NCBI GenBank assembly: GCA_023897205.1
Contig: JAHWDD010000004.1
Span: 248,001 to 312,000 of the forward strand
Direction: 5' to 3'
DNA length: 64,000 nt
Source: Exophiala sp. HKRS030
Lineage: Eukaryota > Ascomycota > Eurotiomycetes > Chaetothyriales > Herpotrichiellaceae
In this document: positions 20,593-31,439 of the stretch, piece after piece
Numbering within the stretch: position 1 is the stretch's first letter
Layout: every line of letters begins with the position of its first letter
The notes under the pieces: generated by a model
The model's input: the letters and a program-made list of their open reading frames with translations, nothing else
Database searches by the model: none
What the model was told of the DNA's origin: nothing
Made by a program: the position numbers and the translations under genes

Positions 20593-22979
20593 TCATCGGC
20601 CCAAAATCTTCCTCAAGTGGGCTCCATGGCTGTCACAGTCCGCTTCAAGAGGCATGAGCTCTAGAGATATGTTGGACCCCTGGTCCGCCGAGTTATCACT
20701 ATCTCTGATCGCTCGGCCATTTGCTGACGAGGATTCGCCTTCTGCAGACTTTCCTTCGAATTTCAACATGATGAGAGTGATGAGTGTCCAATAACTGTCC
20801 GAGGATGTTTCAAAGCCCATTTCGCTATTTGGTGAGCGAGGCATTTCGGCACGGACATCATCCCAGATCACCTTCCAATTCATAAGAGCGGTCTTGATTG
20901 GCAAGTACAATGGATGGCTCGCCAAACCAGATACTGAGGTTGCTGATGTACGAGTAAGAGGATTTGCGATCAGGTTTTGCCAGAGGTAGGTGTAGAGCAC
21001 TGATAATGAGGAACGAGTGAGTATTATGTGCAGTTTCTCGAGCGGTGCAGGATATCTTCCTCGAAGATCAGACGGAAGGTGACATACTGTGAATCAAATA
21101 AAGCATGTCCCAACAACACATTTCTTCATCCTCGAAAGGGCTTCTGAGCTGATCGAACGGAAGAAACAATTTGCGGAATGCTTCGATCGATTTCAAACGG
21201 GGTTTGGGGAAAAGCCCAGTTGTTGACATGTCCAAGTATGTGGGAAACTCGAAATATTGAGGCTGGCAAGGGAGCTCAAGATCGAGCTCACTGTAGTTGA
21301 CCCGAGCAGGAACGTTATTAAACATGCCCATGGCAGAATCTAGAGCGAGAATTATATTCATGGTCCTGGTTCGTCACCATACGAGTCAATAGAGGCAAAC
21401 AGACGCAGACTGTAGACATGAGGAAACTAACCTGATTCTGCACTCATCCCTGATCCATCGTTGAAATGAACATTCGTCGTGGATTTCGTTCGTATTACTG
21501 TGCTGAGCTGTGGGTAGACCAAATGATCTGGCAATCTAGAAGCACGTTAGAAAAGAGGTTGTGTTGCTAGAGCTTAGGACATGGTCACAGACATCGTAAC
21601 ACCTAGAAAACCGCTCTCTTCTCGCTCTTCTGCGGCCGGCCAAATTTCCCGAGAAGTACTGGACAACTACCATAAGATAAGCTGCTTGAAACGTCTGAAA
21701 CTGGTAGTACAGCATGTCTTCTGTGGCAGCTTCAGCCAGGTTGAAACTGCCCAAATACTCTTGTCTCAACCCTGGACAATCATATATGTAGGCCTCAAGC
21801 ACATCCAAGAGGCCCTTCCACAACGATACCCTTCGTTCGTCTGGTGAATAGATCGCCCCTAAGGCAGCTACACTGAGCAACAGTGGTATAGGGACCATGG
21901 AAGTCTGGAATGAAGCGCGATGTAGCAACGGACAGTGTCGGTGGTAGTAGGCAAAGTAGAGACCTACACAATGATCAAGCTCTACGTGAGTGATCTGATC
22001 AATAGCGACATAGACGTCGGGGGTCAAACACTGATTCTCTGGATATATGTTTGTCAGAGTGGCCACGGTGCTCACCAGTCGCTGACGGACTTCAAAGGCG
22101 CGGGGCTCGAGAGCTAGGGCGGAGGCTGATACGGGGATCTGTGCCCGGGCGTTGGCGAGATGCGCAATGTCAGACTCCAACATCCAGGGCGCTGAAGTCA
22201 AGGTTTCGAAGCCTCCCACAAGCGAATCGAAGTCAAATTGATCTAGGCCTGTAATTGCCGGTCCCGCAAAGACGTCACTACGATTGAGTTCATCGCTCCA
22301 GTGTGAAGCTTCTGAGGAATCCTCCTGCTCTCGAGATGGCAGCTCTGTGTCCTGGGTCGTTGCCCTTGTTGAGCTGTCTCGTATTGGAAAGCGTCCAATA
22401 AAGTCTTCTGGGTTTAGTAGATGATGAATGGGTATTGCATCTCGGCTTTGAGAACGTGTATGGCCAGCGGATTTTGCAGGAGTCGGCGCTAGAGTGGGGT
22501 TATCAGAGCGAGGCACAGCGCATATTGAGGAGGAGGAGCTCACCCCTGACGCAGACTTTGCCGAGTTCCTGACAGCGAGCACATGGGTTCTCCTGATTGC
22601 ATCTGGTTCTCAGCTTGACACATGAGAGACAAGAAGATCTCTTCCGTCCTTTACTCTGGCCATCTGGAACAGGTGCGTCACCACGCTCTTTGCATCGAAA
22701 TTGATGGGCGCGCAGTACATCGCTAGACAATATCAGAAGATGACTCATGGTACCTGAGTCGGAAGTAGTTCTGACCTTCTCTTAAAGCATTTTGAACAAA
22801 AGGTACAAGTAAACGGCCGCTGTGATACATCTTGACTGCTAGTCAGCAGAATGTCGACGATGAAGTCGCACTGGGAGGTACCGACGTTGCTGATGGTGGC
22901 GTAACATATGCGCCTTCCTGATAAAAGACTTGTCACACGCCGGACATTGAAATCTCTCAGCGGCTTCAGTGTGTTCCAT
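20593..22979 (-). CDS. C2H2 + Zn2Cys6 transcription factor, 674 aa, seven exons
   Basis: Exons: 22979-22882, 22838-22776, 22722-22544, 22488-21593, 21535-21432, 21365-21088 and 20999-20593. All introns are 43-88 nt, and the summed length is a multiple of three. The N-terminus has two C2H2-like fingers: FQCPACDKSFIRK with a degenerate last ligand, and FTCTFCSKCFKRSDVLRAH, a C2HC form assembled across an intron. A Zn2Cys6 cluster follows (CLSCVKLRTRCNQENPCARC). The middle and C-terminus match the fungal-specific transcription factor domain: HVELDHCVGLYFAYYHRHCPLL, then IARSFGLP and WIRDECRIRTMNIILALD across exons 4-6. It is a nuclear DNA-binding regulator; targets are unknown. The first intron (43 nt) is the least certain boundary. 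Confidence 0.88.
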
Positions 22980-25136
22980 GCCTCTTGAGGATACTAGTGA
23001 TCGGATTACCTAATGTTTCTGTGGGTTCCAAGGTCATGACTCTGGGTTCATTCTAGGCGGCCGTCGCACATAGGTATAGCGTACATATAGCACATCCACC
23101 AATTGCCTCTGTTGAACTCTATCGGAGTTTAATGATAATCGTGTTAGTTAATGGGAAGAAGAACGTTTCTCAACCCACGGATACAAGCTGAGGTATGAAG
23201 TTGGACAAATGAATGCAATGGAGGTTTGAATCCAGGTTTAGAGTTGACGGACCACGTGAATAGCTGGCCAGGCCAAGAAGGTTCATGCCTAATCAACCGT
23301 GATGGATATTAGAGTTCGTCGTGTTTGCGAATTCGATGATCTCGAGTGCAAGCCCAAAAACCCTCGACGAGGTATTAACTAGTCTTGCGACTCGGGATTC
23401 GCGTCCCGCAAGCGACCGTTAAGTCACGAGAAGTTAGCAGTAGTTCAGACCATTGACCAGTGACAAGCAGCCGTTGTTTGGTGGATTGCATTTCAACACC
23501 AACACGGTGAAGACGAGAACAGGGGCACCTAAGAGGAATCCGAATCTGAGGAGGGATGCTTAAGTCTGGACTGTCGATGGCTTGGATTCCGTGAGACCCT
23601 AGGCCCGAGCGAACTTGGATTGGCCTAAGGCTTCCCAAGACCCCGGGCTCACTAGCATAGGGGCTCAGAGGCCTGCCATTGCAAAATGGTAGAAAGCTGG
23701 CTACATGGGTTGTGCCTGTGCCAAATTGACAATTGGGCACATCCACATCTAGAATCTGGTCGATGCTCTTTCCCTAACCTCGATCGCCAACTTCCCAAAG
23801 ATAAAGATTGTTTCAGAAGCGAAGAGATTGCCCTCGGGGAACTTAAATCTAGCAGTAATCTGTACCTAGACTACAAGAGGTTCCCTTTTGGCCAGTTCAG
23901 TTCTGGGCTCCGTCCTCCGGCCCTGGGAAAGGGGACAGTTGGGCCCTTCACCTCTTCCTAAGTTCGCTGTGGAGGGCTCGAGGTTCGTAAGCGTTCTTCC
24001 ACAGGCAAGCCTTCAATTGGCGGTATGTGGTATTTGGTCGGTTAGCCTGAGGATCTTCAGGTAGGGGCGAATGCTCGCAGGTCTCTTGGGCGGTATGGTG
24101 CTTTAAGTTAGCCTTCGTGTCCTTTTGGCCTGCATGTGGCAGGGCGTGCTGAGTGGCATGGTTGGCATCAAGTTCTTGGGCTTCAGCCAATCTCGTTACG
24201 CTTCCCCGTGATTCGTGCGTATACTTCGTATGTCACCTACCAGGGCTTGTTTTGGCTTCTAGGGCCACTTACTCCGCACTGGCCTGACGTGGCTTGTTGA
24301 ATACAGTTTGCTAGGTATCAGTCTCTCTAATCCGAATTACCGAGAGCGTTTTAGATCGTCAAATAGCCTTCTGGTAGCTACAGGAAGTCCAGTTCCACTG
24401 ACAAATTGCGACTTTGCACGTTCGATAATAGATCAGCTATCAAACGACATCTGAGCGCCATAGCCTAAGGATGGCATTCCACTATATAAAGCACCATCTT
24501 ATGATGATCAAGAACGACGTGAAACAGTCACTCATATCAGTGGATGTTGACCAAGCAGGGACCGTGGCCTCTTTGGTCGATGTTCTTGCTCAGGTTGTAC
24601 CGCATTGAGAGTTCTATTTGGACTGCCGACTCGTGGACTTCGCTGGAGTTGAAGGCCCATATCAGTTGAAGAAAACACTGGAATGAGCACACCGATGATG
24701 GGGAAGTCCAACTTGATGCTCATTGTCTGCAACGTTCTTTCTGTCTCGCGTCGAGTGCCTTCCGCGTACAAGGTCAACGCCTTCCCATTGGGGGTCCAGC
24801 GGAGAAAAGAGCAGCCGAATCCCCGGAGAAACATTGGGCAGGCACGAAGCTCACAATGGAAACGGAAGGTGCGACCGACCCCCACGACGCTTAACATCGG
24901 CCATTCCCGAACCGCCAAAGTCTTGTTTCCTCAGTACTCATACTTACTCGAAGGGCGTCCAGTGTCCTGACCTTCCCGAGAAGCTCGTTGCAAACCTCAA
25001 GCCAAGGTACTTCTCTACCAAGTCGTACACATGTCTTGAGTACACACCTGGACTCTCCATAAAGCCCTCCGACGGCTCCTTAGACTCTACCCAGACGCCT
25101 GATCAAGCACCACCCGTTGACAGCACACAAGATACC
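22980..25136. other. 2.2-kb gene-free stretch
   Basis: No confident gene. The part 23375-24190 has long open frames on both strands with unusual composition, and it may be a decayed mobile-element or gene relic, but no motif supports this. The right end holds the promoter of the ketopantoate-reductase-like gene. Confidence 0.4.
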
Positions 25137-26323
25137 ATGGTCGAGGACATCAACGTACTACTTTATGGTCTGGGAGCGTGAGTAGGCCAGCCATAACCAC
25201 CTTGATAAAATGGAAGCCCGCTGACAATGACACCACGATGTTAGTATTGGTTCATTTTATGCTTTTATAATTCAACGAGCAAAGCATGTTCGTTTGACTG
25301 TGGTCGCCCGGTCCAATTACGAGGCCGTTAACAAAGATGTATGCATTGCATTGAGGGCTCTTTGCTCCTGGACATGCTGACAAGCTCGCTGTCAGGGCGT
25401 TCAAATTACGAGTATGAATCATGGCAAGCATCACTTCAAGCCCTTTAAAGGTGAGATCGAACCGTGTCCCGATACTCACATTGACGCTCACCAATCACAA
25501 AACACAGTGGTGAGGACTCCTGCAGAAGCCAGACAAACCTATGATTATGTGGTCCTTACGAACAAGGCGATCGATCAGTGGTCGGTGCCCGAGAGAATAG
25601 CTCCGGCAATTGAGGAAGGGAAAACGACGATTGTGATCATTCAGAATGGAGTGGGCAATGAAGACCCTTTCAGGAAAGCCTTCCCCAAGAATGTCATCTT
25701 AAGTTGCGTTGTATGTTATGTCGAAGTACTTTGTATCTATCGTGCTGATTACATTCCAGACATGGGTTGGTGCTGTCCAAGATTCGCCTGGGATTGTACA
25801 ACACAAAGCTACCGAACACACTCATATCGGCATCTTTCCAAACGAACTGTTGGATCATGTGCACGAGAAAGAGAAACTTGACGAGTTTACCGATCTGTGG
25901 CGACAAGGTGGAACACCATTCACCATACAAGATGACATTCAAATTCAGAGGTGGGAGAAAGTCGTCTGGAACGTGGCTTGGAACTCATTGACCACATTGA
26001 CAATGCTCAACACCCACGCTTGGCTCAGCTCATCGGATAATGCAACCCCACTGACGAAGAAGCTGATGCAAGAAGTCATCAGTGTCGCTCAAGGCGCTGG
26101 TGTTCCCCTCAAAGACTCTCTGACGGACACATTGATAGCGCGGATACTAGCCATGACCCCGATTGGAAGCAGCATGCAGGTCGACTGCAAGATGGAACGG
26201 AAGATGGAAGTCGATATCATTCTGGGAACGGCAGTCAGGAAAGGCAAAGAGCTTGGGATATCGACCCCAACTCTGGATGTACTTTACACGTTACTGCTCG
26301 CTGTCAATTCACGAATGAAATGA
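25137..26323 (+). CDS. Ketopantoate reductase family (ApbA/PanE) oxidoreductase, 318 aa
   Basis: Exons: 25137-25177, 25245-25338, 25396-25450, 25508-25710 and 25760-26323. The four small introns (49-67 nt) each have a good donor and a phase match. The N-terminal Rossmann motif spans the first junction (NVLLYGLGAIGSFYAF), and the NADP-contact and hinge motifs follow (VLTNKAID, IIQNGVGNED). The C-terminal helical domain contains KVVWNVAWNSLTTL, the substrate-binding Lys/Asn region of the family. The family reduces 2-dehydropantoate to pantoate with NADPH. Fungi often carry several paralogues with unknown 2-keto-acid substrates, so pantothenate synthesis is not certain here. It converges tightly on the SDR gene (78 bp between stops). 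Confidence 0.9.
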
Positions 26324-26401
26324 GGTGTTCTGCAACCGTGGCTACGGCTCCCCAGATACCCTAACCGCTTATTGGATGGGTCAGATCAGTTCCTGGCCCC
26401 T

Positions 26402-27322
26402 TTACCGTCCCATCCAGCCTCCATCGACGGTGAAAATTTCTCCATGAACATAAGCACTCGCCTTGCTGGCCAGAAACACAGCTGGCCCCTTGAAATCTTC
26501 CGGTATACCCCACCCACCAGCCGGGATCCTCTCAAGGATCTGCCTAGCTCGAGTCTCATTGTTGATCAACGCCTCATTCATATCAGTGGCAACGTACCCA
26601 GGCGCGATGGCATTGACATTGATTCCTTTCCCAGCCCATTCATTACTCAATGCTTTAGTCAACTGCGCCACACCGCCCTTGGCACTCGCATAAGCCGGTA
26701 CGGTGATGCCGCCTTGGAAACTCGTCAAGCTGGCCACATTGACAATAGACCCGCGATGCGGACCGGCTCGAGTCAGCATGTACGCACCGAAATCACGGCA
26801 GAGCGTAAATACAGTCGTAAGGTTGACCTGAAGCACCTCGTTCCAGTCATCGAGCGGAAATTCATGTGCAGGATGTCGACGCTGGATTCCTGCACTGGTC
26901 ACGAGGATTGATACGTCGTGTCCATCTTCCGTCACGATTCTCCGAGCAAGACCATTGACTTCGGACTGCGAACTCAGATCTGCCGTGTAAATCGTGACCT
27001 TGGCTTTTTTTCCTAGTGCTTCGATAAGGTCCTTCGTCGTCGTGTTCCTCGTGTCTCTCTATATTGCGAAGAGTAAGTTGCTTAATCAGGAATGTTCTTT
27101 TTGCTCTGCCATTTATGCCTACGGAGTCGACATGTTGCCATCCCATCAGCCAGCCAGCCATACCCTGGCCAGCCTTACTAGGTAACTTACCTGAATCAAA
27201 ATGATATCCGCGCCAGCCTCTGCGAGCGCAATTGCCATGGCAGCCCCAATCCCGCGCGACGCACCCGTGACCGCTGCTGTACGACCTGCGAGCGAGAACA
27301 TATCCGGATATGACTGCTCCAT
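26402..27322 (-). CDS. SDR of the 2-deoxy-D-gluconate 3-dehydrogenase (KduD-like) type, 262 aa
   Basis: Exon 1 is 27322-27191 and exon 2 is 27058-26402, separated by a 132-nt intron (GTAAGT/TAG). Classical short-chain dehydrogenase: cofactor motif TGASRGIG (19-26), an NNAG-equivalent written TSAG, catalytic Ser in VNVASLTS, and YASAKGG for the Tyr-x3-Lys pair. The PGYVATDM and VDGGW ends complete it. Members of this subgroup oxidise or reduce sugar acids and 2-keto-3-deoxy sugar acids with NAD(P). It sits near the galactonate-dehydratase-type gene and could act on its product or on a related sugar acid; that is inference. A cytosolic location is likely, as no targeting sequence is evident. 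Confidence 0.9.
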
Positions 27323-29088
27323 GTCTATTCTGTCGATGAAGTCGTTCTTTTTATGAAGATTCTGGTCAATCCTGAGATCCCACTCGACCTAGCATATGGA
27401 TGTGGACGCGTGTGTGCGTCTGTCGTCTTCCTGTGGTGGGATTCTTTGGCCAACTGGTGCAACCGCCAGATCAAAGATGATTTTCTACCTTCTCGTACAG
27501 CACGCTCTCCAAAGCTACAACTCGATAATGCTAGATTCCAGAACCCAAGACCTTCTCAGTGTCGGCGACCTGGTATCGATATCACCTGATATTTCTCGCC
27601 CAACAACAGCAGCAACAACAAAGACGCACGAACGAAACGGCAGCAAAAGAACCATGTTGATCTGATCGACAGCCTCACTTCCTGAAGCCAGTGACGTGTT
27701 GGCGCCTATGACGACGACGAATAGTTAGTTGGGACCGGAGTTCCAGTCCCTGCTCCTCTAGGTGCCTCCATTGGCTCTTCTAAGTAATTAGTAACCTGGA
27801 GATGTTGAACCACACAACGACGGAGATCTTTCCAAGTAGTATGCCCTAACCTGTGACTGAGAACACCAGAAGTAGAAGAAGACCACGTGTCGACCTAGAT
27901 ATCTCAAGCACTGATTCTAAGGCGCATGTTCTGTCTCACCTTACTATAACCGCCTAGATGGGAGAGTCGTGCATTGGTTTAGCATGTCAGTCACGGGCTC
28001 AAGAAAACCGTCGACCGTAGTTGAGCTCACATGGCTAGTTACCTACTCCGTACCTAAGTCGGATATGTCCCTCAGTCGTCCCGCCTTCGCTCCCTTCCCC
28101 GCGCCCCAGCCCTTGCTCCCCCAACCCCGCCGGCATCCTAACCGGTCTTTTCCCATGGGTTGTTTGAAGTTGGGGAAGTTTGAAGAGGGGCTTTCGGCCA
28201 GAAGTCGGCTTAGGCACCGGCCTTTAACCGACTATCTTCTCGACATTTGCGCAAAGGAAGTAAAGAGAGGTTGGTATCCAGCCGTTGAGAAGCACGGCGA
28301 CGAACCCGTGGTGCCATTTAGTACCGCATGCTAACAAACCTTAACACCTTGGTCCCCGTGGGGGTAGCAAGGTCAAGGGATTGTACCTTGGACAAGCCTT
28401 CTTTAGTTTTGCGTTTTCTTTGGGGTTGAGACGTTAACACCCTGACGACTGATGTGTTGATAGTGACAGACTCAGACCAGGTCAGGCTAATCAGAGTATG
28501 GGACTGGTGAATAAATGAGCCCGCTTGAAGCCCTAGTTCACGGCGGCAGCAATAGTAACTGTGCAATGTTGAATGCCGTGTCTGCACGTCTGCGGGGTGG
28601 ACGTAACGTAACTTGTAAATAGGTAGGCGTCATAAAGAACGGGATAAATCTACAGAAAACTTCACTAGAGGTATATTGGTGGTGCGGATTTTGAAATGGT
28701 TCTACTTTCCAACGTCTCTCAACCCCAGCCTTCTTAGGATGCTTGTGTGCGATGTTAATGTTACTGGATTTTCTTTGAGATCAATGCATTGGTGAGTGTT
28801 CCTATGTGCTGGTAACGTTCCACATCCGGCACCCTTCACGAATAAGGGTTGTTGATGACATATATTGCCGCCCTCAGGAAATGGACCGGAGACGTAGTTG
28901 TGAGCAAGACCAAATTGTACGCAGATAAGCCGCGTCAAGCCCCACAGAGGTTCCCATCGCTGTTACTAAATTGAACAAAAAACTCAAGAGGAGGATAGCC
29001 ACCACCCCAAAGGAATGCTTCTTTTGTCTGTGCCCAAGATATATAATGCAGTACCACTCTTCTCCTCTCCTGTCGGCTGGCGATTCGC
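27323..29088. other. 1.8-kb gene-free stretch
   Basis: The left end is the SDR promoter and the right end is the 3' flank of the dehydratase gene. No coding region is supported. Confidence 0.45.
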
Positions 29089-30430
29089 TCACCATTCTCG
29101 GATTGACCCATCCTCGCCGTAGAATTCCTTTGGTTGCCATGGTTCCGTAGTTTTCGAAATCCTCCTGACCACTTCCTCATCAATGTCGATACCCAGGCCA
29201 ACACCAGTCGGGGCCTTAACATAGCCGTTTTCGATCGCGAACACAGTCTGATCGACCAAGTACGTGTTCAAGTCTTCCTCGCCGGCTTCCACATTGTAAT
29301 GCATGCCGAGTGACATTTCCTGTATGACAAAATTGGGAATGTTCAGAGCCACTTGCATACAGGCTGCTAGCGCGATGGGACCAAGCGGACAGTGGGGTGC
29401 GATGGCCACGTCGTATGCTTCGGCCATGGTAGCGATGCGTTTCGTCTCCGAGATGCCACCGGCATGCGCAATATCTGGCTGAAGGATGTCCACTGATGCA
29501 TCCTCGAGAAATCTTTTGACGTCCCAGCGTGTATACAGGCGTTCACCCTGAGCAATTGGAATGGTCGTGCTGTCGCTCAGTTGCTTGTACGCTTCCGGGT
29601 GCTCAACGAGGAGAGGTTCTTCGATGAAGAGAGGACGATATGGTTCTAGTGCTTTAGCCAGTTGTTTCGCCATTGGTTTGTGGAGACGTCCGTGGAAATC
29701 GATCCCGGCATCCAGTCCTAAGGATTTGACGATCTTGATTCGTTCGATGGTGGCGTCGAGGACCGATGGAGAGTCGAGCCAGTTGACATCCTCGGTCGCG
29801 TTCATCTTGATACACCGTAGTCCTTGGGCAATGCGTGCCTTAGCGGCAGTCTCAATATCAGATGGCCGATCGCCACCAATCCAGGCATAGACCTGGATCT
29901 TGTTTCGAACCTTGCCGCCGAGAAGTTGATAGATGGGCACTTTGAGCCTCCTTCCTGATGTTCATTCAGTCTCGTCTGCGGGACGAAATCTAGAAAGGAC
30001 TAACCTTTGAGGTCCCACAGCGCAATGTCGATACCTGACAACGCAGACATGAAAACAGGGCCACCACGGTAGAATCCTAATCGCCAGATTGTCTGCCAGA
30101 TGTGTTCGATATCACTGTACGATATGTATCAGCCTTGTCAATTCGCTAGTCAAGGACTGGATTAGTCTTGGTCACCACCTACTCAGCCTCATAACCAATT
30201 ATTCGGTCAATTATTTCGTCCAGTGCTCCCTCCACAGCTTTGCTGTGCCCTTCAAGGGTCGCTTCTCCCCACCCATAAAGACCCTGGTCATCGGTAATCT
30301 TGACGAACAGCCATCGAGGTTTAACACGGAAGTATTCAATACTTTCGATTTTTGGCAATGGCGCAGTAGGAATAATGGGTGTATGGCCATTAGTCACACC
30401 CTTCAACGCTTTTAGTTCATCTGTGGCCAT
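29089..30430 (-). CDS. Galactonate-dehydratase-type enolase superfamily enzyme, 407 aa
   Basis: Exons: 30430-30183, 30114-30005 and 29954-29089 (introns of 68 and 50 nt, phases matching). It belongs to the mandelate-racemase group of the enolase superfamily. The capping domain has [13 protein letters not shown] and LWDLKGRRL. The three metal ligands lie in [15 protein letters not shown] (Asp), [11 protein letters not shown] (Glu) and [12 protein letters not shown] (Glu). The catalytic His lies in [14 protein letters not shown], and [11 protein letters not shown] closes the barrel. This motif set is that of D-galactonate dehydratase (DgoD), which forms 2-keto-3-deoxy-galactonate. A related sugar acid such as L-fuconate or gluconate is possible. 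Its neighbours (SDR, aldehyde dehydrogenase, regulator, permease) suggest a catabolic setting. Confidence 0.93.
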
Positions 30431-31439
30431 CTTGGTGTCAAGCTTGGACACATATAAAGCGCGACGGTAGCTGCGTCCAATATCAATACTTGACGTTCTG
30501 CGTAAAACAGAGGCGCGGCGACAATGTGATCACTGAGCCGGAGGCTTGGGCTTTTGAGGTGCCAGGCCTCGAGACTAGAACATTTGTCCGGGACGATCAC
30601 AGGCGTCCGTAGTGGATCGTGACACAGAAAGTGGAGCCATGACAGTGACTTGCCACGACTCGGTGGTGACGGAGTTCGACGTTTAGGAAGTGAGACCTCC
30701 ATTGCCAGGAAATAGCTACCACCGAGGCATGGTGACGATTGCCGGTCAAGCGAGCGATCAGTAAAGCGTGCAACGATCGCGGAACCAGGTACCGAGTACA
30801 GAACCGCAGCGTGGGGGTCCCATATCCAGACAGGTTGAGGTACAAGTTCCACAGTCTGCCTCCACATTACCCCGCAAAATCACGAACCAGCTGTTGAGAT
30901 CCATGCTCGTGCTGCAGGAGGTAGCAGTGTACTACTGCACAACGACCCAACCTCAGTCTTATTAGCTGCGTCGAGTCTGCGTCACGAGAGCTGCCCAAAT
31001 TTTCGGAACTCGAACACGACCGCAGAAATATTGCTCCTGCTTCATGCCTAAACCAATTTGCCCATGCCTGCATTTCCGTACAGAGTCCCTCTTCAGATGT
31101 GATATTGTCACCGTCTGAAATCACTGAAGCGAGGATGAGAGCCTATTTCAGAGATTCGCAAGTCTGCGCCTCTCTGAGTGACTGAACCTCGATCCAGAGT
31201 GATTTCTCACCGCTCATCAGGCCCCTGCTGAACCACGTCAACTCAACGGGTCAGGCTTGGGAACCACACTCATAGACAAGATTATTCAACTATTCTGTCA
31301 TGGATGGTAGCACCCGCGCTCTGCGTCTCCACGAGGCAACGTCTTGTGGCAAGCTCCACTGTCGCCTTTGGTTTCCGTTCTTATGCGGAGTGTGTTTGTG
31401 ACAGTATTCAGCCCTGGCTCGAATTCCTGGTCTTGGAAA
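30431..31439. other. Intergenic stretch
   Basis: Promoter of the dehydratase gene and 3' flank of the C2H2 regulator. The open frames show no coding evidence. Confidence 0.5.

Noticed and set aside
23375..24190. Long open frames on both strands suggestive of a retroelement relic
   Set aside because: No reverse transcriptase, integrase, Gag zinc knuckle or terminal repeats seen.
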